Assembly (NCBI GenBank): GCA_964472275.1
Contig: CAYYJN010000003.1
Location: 21,503 to 85,502, forward strand
Origin: JAFDVN01 sp964472275
GTDB lineage: Bacteria; Acidobacteriota; Holophagae; Holophagales; Holophagaceae
Length of the DNA: 64,000 nucleotides
Direction: 5' to 3'
Positions 60,202 through 64,000 of the stretch are shown here, piece by piece. Numbering within the stretch: position 1 is the stretch's first letter; each line of letters starts with the position of its first letter. A model generated the notes under the pieces. That model did not search any database. It saw nothing but the letters and a program-made list of their open reading frames with translations, and was not told where the DNA came from. A program made the position numbers and the translations under genes.

Positions 60202-61563
60202 TCAGGCCAGCAACTCGCCCAGGATGGCCACCGCCTCCCGGATCCGCGCGGGGGGCGTGCCGAGCGGCGGCAGGAGGTAAAGGCAATCGCCCATGGGCCG
60301 CACGAAGAGGCCCTTGTCCAGCGCCCGCCGGTGAAGGTCCATGCCGAAGCGGAGTCCGGGAGGGCGGGGCTCGCCGGTCTCCGGGTCCACCATCTGGGCC
60401 GCGGCGATGACGCCCCGGACCCTCGCCTTCCGGATGCCCGGCAGCGTGGCGAGCGCGCCCCAGGCTTCTTTCAGCGCCCCGTGGATCGCGGCGGCGTTCG
60501 CCATCACCGGCTCCTCGTCGAAGAGCGCGAGGCTGGCGGAGGCCACGGCGCAGGCGATGGGGTTGGCCGTGAAGCTGTGGCCGTGGAGGAAGGCCTTGCC
60601 GTCCTCGTAGGCGCCGAGGAAGTGGCCGTAGATCTCCTCCGTGGCCCAGGTGAGGGAGAGTGGCAGGATGCCGCCGGTGAGGCCCTTCGAGAGGCACATC
60701 AGGTCCGGCGCGATGCCCGCCTGCTCGCACGCGAAGAAGGTGCCCGTGCGGCCGAAGCCGGTCATCACCTCATCGGCGATGAGGTAGACGCCGTGCTTCG
60801 TGCACGCGGCGCGCAGCTCGGCGAAGAGTTCGGCGGGCCAGAAGCGCATGCCGCCCGCGCCCTGCACCAGCGGCTCCGCGATGAAGGCGGCGAGGCGAGC
60901 GCCGTTCGCATCGAAGAAGGATCGGAGATCCGCTTTGGCTTGTTCGAGCCGCGCGGGCCAATCGGCGTCCGGCCCCGCGAGGTCGCAGCGCGGATCCTCG
61001 GGCACTTCCAGCCGGTCGCAGGCGAGGAGCAGCGGGCGGAAGAGGCCCGTGGACCAGTTGTCCAACTCGCCCACGCCCACCGCGCCGAGCGTGTCGCCGT
61101 GGTAGCCGCCCGCGAGCGCGCCGAAGCGCGCGCGGCCCTTCTCGCCGCGCTGGAGCTGGGCCTGGAAGGCCATCTTGAGGGCGACTTCCACCGCCGTGGA
61201 GCCGTCATCGGAGAAGAAGGCGCGGGTGAGCCCCCGCGGCATCCGCGGCGCGAGACGGGCGAGCAGGTCCAGCGCCGGTTCGTGGGTGAAGCCCGCGAAC
61301 ATCACATGGTCCAGCTTGGCGGCCTGGCGCTCGATCGCTGCGACGAGTTTCGGGTGGCCGTGGCCGTGGAGGTTCGTCCACCAGGAGCTGATGCCATCCA
61401 GCACGCGGCGGCCATCGGCGAGGAGGAGGTCGCTGCCTTCCGCGCCGATCAGGGGCAGTGGCGGCCACTTCGCGAGCTCAGCCTCCTGGGTGAAGGGATG
61501 CCACGCGTGGGCGCGGTCCACTTTCATGCGGTCGGTCCAATCAGGAGGCAGCGGGCTCGGCAT
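60202..61563 (-). CDS. bioA: adenosylmethionine-8-amino-7-oxononanoate aminotransferase
   Basis: A PLP enzyme that converts KAPA to DAPA in biotin synthesis, using SAM as amino donor. The product has 453 residues. HAWHPFTQ and ISSWWTNLHGHGHPKL mark the BioA type, TRAFFSDDGSTAVEVALKMA the phosphate site, IADEVMTGFGRTGTFFACEQ the PLP aspartate and CLSKGLTGGILPLS the lysine. It lies four bases downstream of bioD in the unit bioF-bioD-bioA. bioB and the early bioC/bioH genes are not in the window. Confidence 0.95.
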   Translation of the reverse strand: MPSPLPPDWTDRMKVDRAHAWHPFTQEAELAKWPPLPLIGAEGSDLLLADGRRVLDGISSWWTNLHGHGHPKLVAAIERQAAKLDHVMFAGFTHEPALDLLARLAPRMPRGLTRAFFSDDGSTAVEVALKMAFQAQLQRGEKGRARFGALAGGYHGDTLGAVGVGELDNWSTGLFRPLLLACDRLEVPEDPRCDLAGPDADWPARLEQAKADLRSFFDANGARLAAFIAEPLVQGAGGMRFWPAELFAELRAACTKHGVYLIADEVMTGFGRTGTFFACEQAGIAPDLMCLSKGLTGGILPLSLTWATEEIYGHFLGAYEDGKAFLHGHSFTANPIACAVASASLALFDEEPVMANAAAIHGALKEAWGALATLPGIRKARVRGVIAAAQMVDPETGEPRPPGLRFGMDLHRRALDKGLFVRPMGDCLYLLPPLGTPPARIREAVAILGELLA

Positions 61564-61567
61564 TGGC

Positions 61568-62170
61568 CTAGTTTAGAACTTCCACCGGCACCGGCAGGAA
61601 ACGCCGCAGCATCGCCGCGTTGCCTTCCGCCGCGCCGTGGCTTTGATCCGCGCCCGCGTTGACGATCACGCGCGCGATGCGCCAGCCGCGCAGCATGAGC
61701 GCCTCCGCGCTGAGCAGCGTGTGGTTCAGCGTGCCGAGGCCGCCCCGCGCCACGAGGACACACGGGATCTTCAGGTCCGTCGCCCAGGCGAGGAAGTGAC
61801 GGCCTTCGGCGAGCGGCACGAGCAGGCCGCCGACGCCTTCCAACAGCACGGGCCCTTCCGCTGGGCGCTGGCACCAGGCGAAGGCGGAATCCAGGTTCAC
61901 GGTCTTGCCTTCCAACTCCGCGGCGGCCAGGGGCGCGAGGGGCGCCCGCAGGATCGTGTGGCTCTCCACCGTGATGCCCGCGCCTTTCACGGCGGACGCG
62001 TCGCTTTCCGCGTCATCCAGGCTCGTCACGCCGGTCTGGAAGGGCTTGCGATAGGCGACGGGACCTTCCTCCGCCCAGGCGCGCGCGATGGCGGCGCTCA
62101 CGAAGGTCTTGCCCACGCCCGTGTCCGTGCCCAGCACCCAGAGCGGCGAGGGGAGATCGAGCCAAGTCAT
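61568..62170 (-). CDS. bioD: dethiobiotin synthetase
   Basis: Closes the ureido ring of dethiobiotin from DAPA, CO2 and ATP. The product has 200 residues. WVLGTDTGVGKTFVSAAIAR is the P-loop, YRKPFQTGV the substrate segment, and LLEGVGGLLVPLAEGRHFLA the GVGG motif. It lies between bioF and bioA on the same strand. Confidence 0.95.
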   Translation of the reverse strand: MTWLDLPSPLWVLGTDTGVGKTFVSAAIARAWAEEGPVAYRKPFQTGVTSLDDAESDASAVKGAGITVESHTILRAPLAPLAAAELEGKTVNLDSAFAWCQRPAEGPVLLEGVGGLLVPLAEGRHFLAWATDLKIPCVLVARGGLGTLNHTLLSAEALMLRGWRIARVIVNAGADQSHGAAEGNAAMLRRFLPVPVEVLN

Positions 62171-62174
62171 GGGT

Positions 62175-62205
62175 GGGCCTCGGGCCTCGGGCCTCGGACC
62201 CCGGG
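62175..62205. repeat. short CGGACCTC-family repeat between bioF and bioD
   Basis: GGGCCTCGGGCCTCGGGCCT then CGGACCCCGGG: tandem seven-base words GGCCTCG, sharing CGGACCCCGGG with the element at 52620-52695. Only one arm is clear. It sits immediately upstream of bioD inside the bio gene cluster. Confidence 0.6.
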
Positions 62206-62216
62206 AAAGATGCGCA

Positions 62217-63353
62217 TCAGAGAATCTCCTTCAGGGCTTTGATGAGCGCGTCCACATCCTCGTCGCGTTGATGGGCGCCGGTGGTGAGGCGGAGGCGGCT
62301 GGAGCCTTCGGGCACGGTGGGCGGACGCACGGCGCGCACATCGAAGCCGCGGTTCTGAAGTTCCGCCGCGACGCGCACCGCGTCGGCGTCCGCGCCCAAA
62401 AGCACGGGCACGATGGCCGAAGGCTGATCCGGCTGATTCAGCGCGCGACGGAGGCGCGCGGCGCGTTCCAATGCCTGCTCCCGCCGCCAGGGCTCGGTGC
62501 GGGCGAGTTTCAGCCCTTCCCGCGCCGCGCCCACGGCGGGCGGCGGCAGGGCGGTGCTGTAGATGAAGCCGCGGCAGGTGTTCACGAGGTGATCCACCAG
62601 GGCGCGCTCACCGCAGACGAAGGCGCCGAAACTGCCCAGCGCCTTGCCCAGCGTGCCCATGAGGAGGTGGGGCCGCGCGCCTTGAAGCGCGGCCAGCCCC
62701 GCGCCCTCCGGGCCGATGAGGCCGCTGGCGTGGGCCTCGTCCACCATCAGCAGCGCCTCGAAGCGCTCGCAGAGCGCGGCCAGCGCGGGCAGATCGGCCG
62801 CGTCGCCATCCATGCTGAAGATCGCGTCCGTCGCCACGAGGGCGAGGCTTTTCGGATTCGCCGCCCGCCAGGCGGCCAGCTTCGCTTCCAGGTCGCCGAG
62901 GTCCAGATGCCGGTAGACCTGGACCGCCGCGCCGTTGGCCTTGGCCAAACGACAGCCATCCACGAGGGAGGCGTGGTTCAGCGCGTCGGAGAAGATCGCG
63001 TCCCCCGGCCCCATCAACGCGGGTAGGAGCGTGGCGTTGGCCTGGAAGCCGGTGTTGAAGAGCAGGGCCGTCTCCGCGCCCTTCCATTCAGCCAGCTCGG
63101 CCTCTAACAGGTCGTGCAGGGGCGTCGTGCCCCGCAGGAGCCGCGCCGCGCCCGTGCCCGCGCCGTGCGTCCGGGCTGCCTGGGCCGCGGCTTCGGCGAG
63201 ACGGGCATCCTTCCGCAGTCCCAGGTAGTCGTTGGAGCAGAAGTCCAGGCCCTTGGGCGCGGCGATGGCGCGGGCGCGGCTCTGGTCCCGGCGCGCGGCG
63301 TCCAGGGCGGCCAGGCGGAGGGACCAGGGCTCGGGGAGGGGCGTGGCGGGCAA
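62217..63353 (-). CDS. bioF: 8-amino-7-oxononanoate synthase
   Basis: A PLP enzyme condensing pimeloyl thioester with alanine to KAPA. The product has 378 residues from TTG 63353, with AAGG upstream. FCSNDYLGLRKDARL, HGAGTGAARLLRGTTPLHDL, ALNHASLVDGCRLAKA, DAIFSMDGDAADLPAL, MVDEAHASGLIGPEGAG and LMGTLGKALGSFGAFVCG (PLP lysine) are all as expected for the alpha-oxoamine synthase family. First gene of bioF-bioD-bioA. Starts only 85 bases from the divergent Bax-inhibitor gene. Confidence 0.94.
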   Translation of the reverse strand: MPATPLPEPWSLRLAALDAARRDQSRARAIAAPKGLDFCSNDYLGLRKDARLAEAAAQAARTHGAGTGAARLLRGTTPLHDLLEAELAEWKGAETALLFNTGFQANATLLPALMGPGDAIFSDALNHASLVDGCRLAKANGAAVQVYRHLDLGDLEAKLAAWRAANPKSLALVATDAIFSMDGDAADLPALAALCERFEALLMVDEAHASGLIGPEGAGLAALQGARPHLLMGTLGKALGSFGAFVCGERALVDHLVNTCRGFIYSTALPPPAVGAAREGLKLARTEPWRREQALERAARLRRALNQPDQPSAIVPVLLGADADAVRVAAELQNRGFDVRAVRPPTVPEGSSRLRLTTGAHQRDEDVDALIKALKEIL

Positions 63354-63438
63354 GGAACCTTCCTGGGGGCGGCGGCAGGCGGAAGTGGGGGCGGATGGTA
63401 GGATCGAAGGCGGTCCTTCACCGGGCCTTGGAGACCTT

Positions 63439-64000
63439 ATGGATTACCAGCAGTCCTGGCAGGGCGCGACCTCGGAAGCCCCTTCCCGGCTCCAATTCAT
63501 CCGCCAAGTCTACCTGTGGCTCATGGGCGGCTTCGTCGTGGCCACGCTGGGCGCGGTGGCGGCCTTCCTGAGCCTGCCGCTTTGGGCCCCGATGCTCAAC
63601 GCGGGCGGGCGCATCTTCATGTTCGCGCTCGTCATCGGCCAGTTCGCCGCGCTGTGGATGGCGGGCAAGACCGCCCGCACCAAGCCTCTCAACATCGCCA
63701 CCTTCGGTCTCGCCACGGGCGCGTCGGGCTTCATCGCGGGCATCGTCTCGCTCATCGTCGCGTCCCAGTCCGGTATGGGCGTGGTGCTGTCCGCCCTCGG
63801 CCTCACGGCTCTGGCCTTCCTGACGCTCACGGTGGTCGCCTTCGTGTCCAAGAAGGACTTCAGCTTCCTGGGCAGCTTCGTGATGGTCGGTCTCGTCATC
63901 GGCATCGGCGGCAGCTTCATCGCGTTCTTCTTCGACCTGCCGCTCTTCAGCCTCGTCATCTCCGGCGTCATCGTCCTCGCCAGCTCCGCCAAGATCCTCT
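63439..64000 (+). CDS. Bax inhibitor-1/YccA family membrane protein (3' end outside window)
   Basis: 187 residues are readable from ATG 63439, preceded by GGAG. After a short polar N-terminus (MDYQQSWQGATSEAPSRLQF) come at least six hydrophobic helices, including VYLWLMGGFVVATLGAVAAF and FMFALVIGQFAALWMAGKTA. This matches the bacterial Bax inhibitor-1 family (YbhL, YccA), thought to conduct or regulate ions and, for YccA, to modulate FtsH. The final helices run past the end of the window. Confidence 0.85.
   Translation, partial: MDYQQSWQGATSEAPSRLQFIRQVYLWLMGGFVVATLGAVAAFLSLPLWAPMLNAGGRIFMFALVIGQFAALWMAGKTARTKPLNIATFGLATGASGFIAGIVSLIVASQSGMGVVLSALGLTALAFLTLTVVAFVSKKDFSFLGSFVMVGLVIGIGGSFIAFFFDLPLFSLVISGVIVLASSAKIL

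Overview
The window is a high-GC, gene-dense stretch of a draft bacterial chromosome with three 100-N scaffold gaps (5111-5210, 10947-11046, 58287-58386). I infer an Acidobacteriota member, most likely of the Holophagae (Geothrix/Holophaga type). The reasons are an Oar-like TonB receptor with an N-terminal carboxypeptidase-regulatory domain, a eukaryote-type citrate synthase, and the codon and base style. This placement is from memory and was not checked by search. No rRNA, tRNA, CRISPR array, prophage or transposase gene was seen.

Layout. 1-5110: vitamin B12 uptake, with the end of one TonB receptor, a cobalamin riboswitch, a BtuB-like receptor and overlapping btuF-btuC-btuD. 5218-12844: a DNA methyltransferase fused to a nuclease-like domain, mtnP, a secreted glycosidase-like protein, and secreted proteins of unknown role. 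12889-20020: a cation/proton antiporter, a nitrilase with a GNAT partner, MarR divergent from two tandem ClC transporters, and a glycosyltransferase. 20162-29035: recA, a 2-oxoglutarate oxygenase, moaA, pheA with an apparent phenylalanine attenuator, and thiC. 29156-32876: pfkA and a mannose-nucleotide module split into a guanylyltransferase and a separate isomerase-type cupin. 32877-33216: a gene-free stretch with a candidate structured RNA and a small repeat insertion. 33217-50843: a deoxyhypusine-synthase-like gene, gluQ, rpsT, argS, pyrG, tkt, citrate synthase, lysS, a DegT aminotransferase, an exonuclease, PilZ, rplI and HU. 50985-56829: amino-acid catabolism (P5C dehydrogenase, homogentisate dioxygenase, FAH-family hydrolase) with MscS and a flavin reductase. 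56906-60093: an Oar-like TonB receptor. 60202-63353: bioF-bioD-bioA. 63439-end: a Bax-inhibitor-1 protein.

The most unusual feature is a dispersed set of intergenic hairpins whose arms are degenerate tandem 7-11 nt words. At least six word families occur. They lie between genes or directly upstream of start codons, and several abut a recognisable -10 hexamer. Two copies of one family share a conserved loop in opposite orientation. Two different arm families share a loop segment, one copy supplies a stop codon, and there is no associated transposase in the window. Other notable items are the Phe-rich leader and terminator before pheA, an in-frame duplicated 5' end of manC separated by a palindrome, a candidate structured small RNA, and a false assembly gap flanked by identical 55-base ends.
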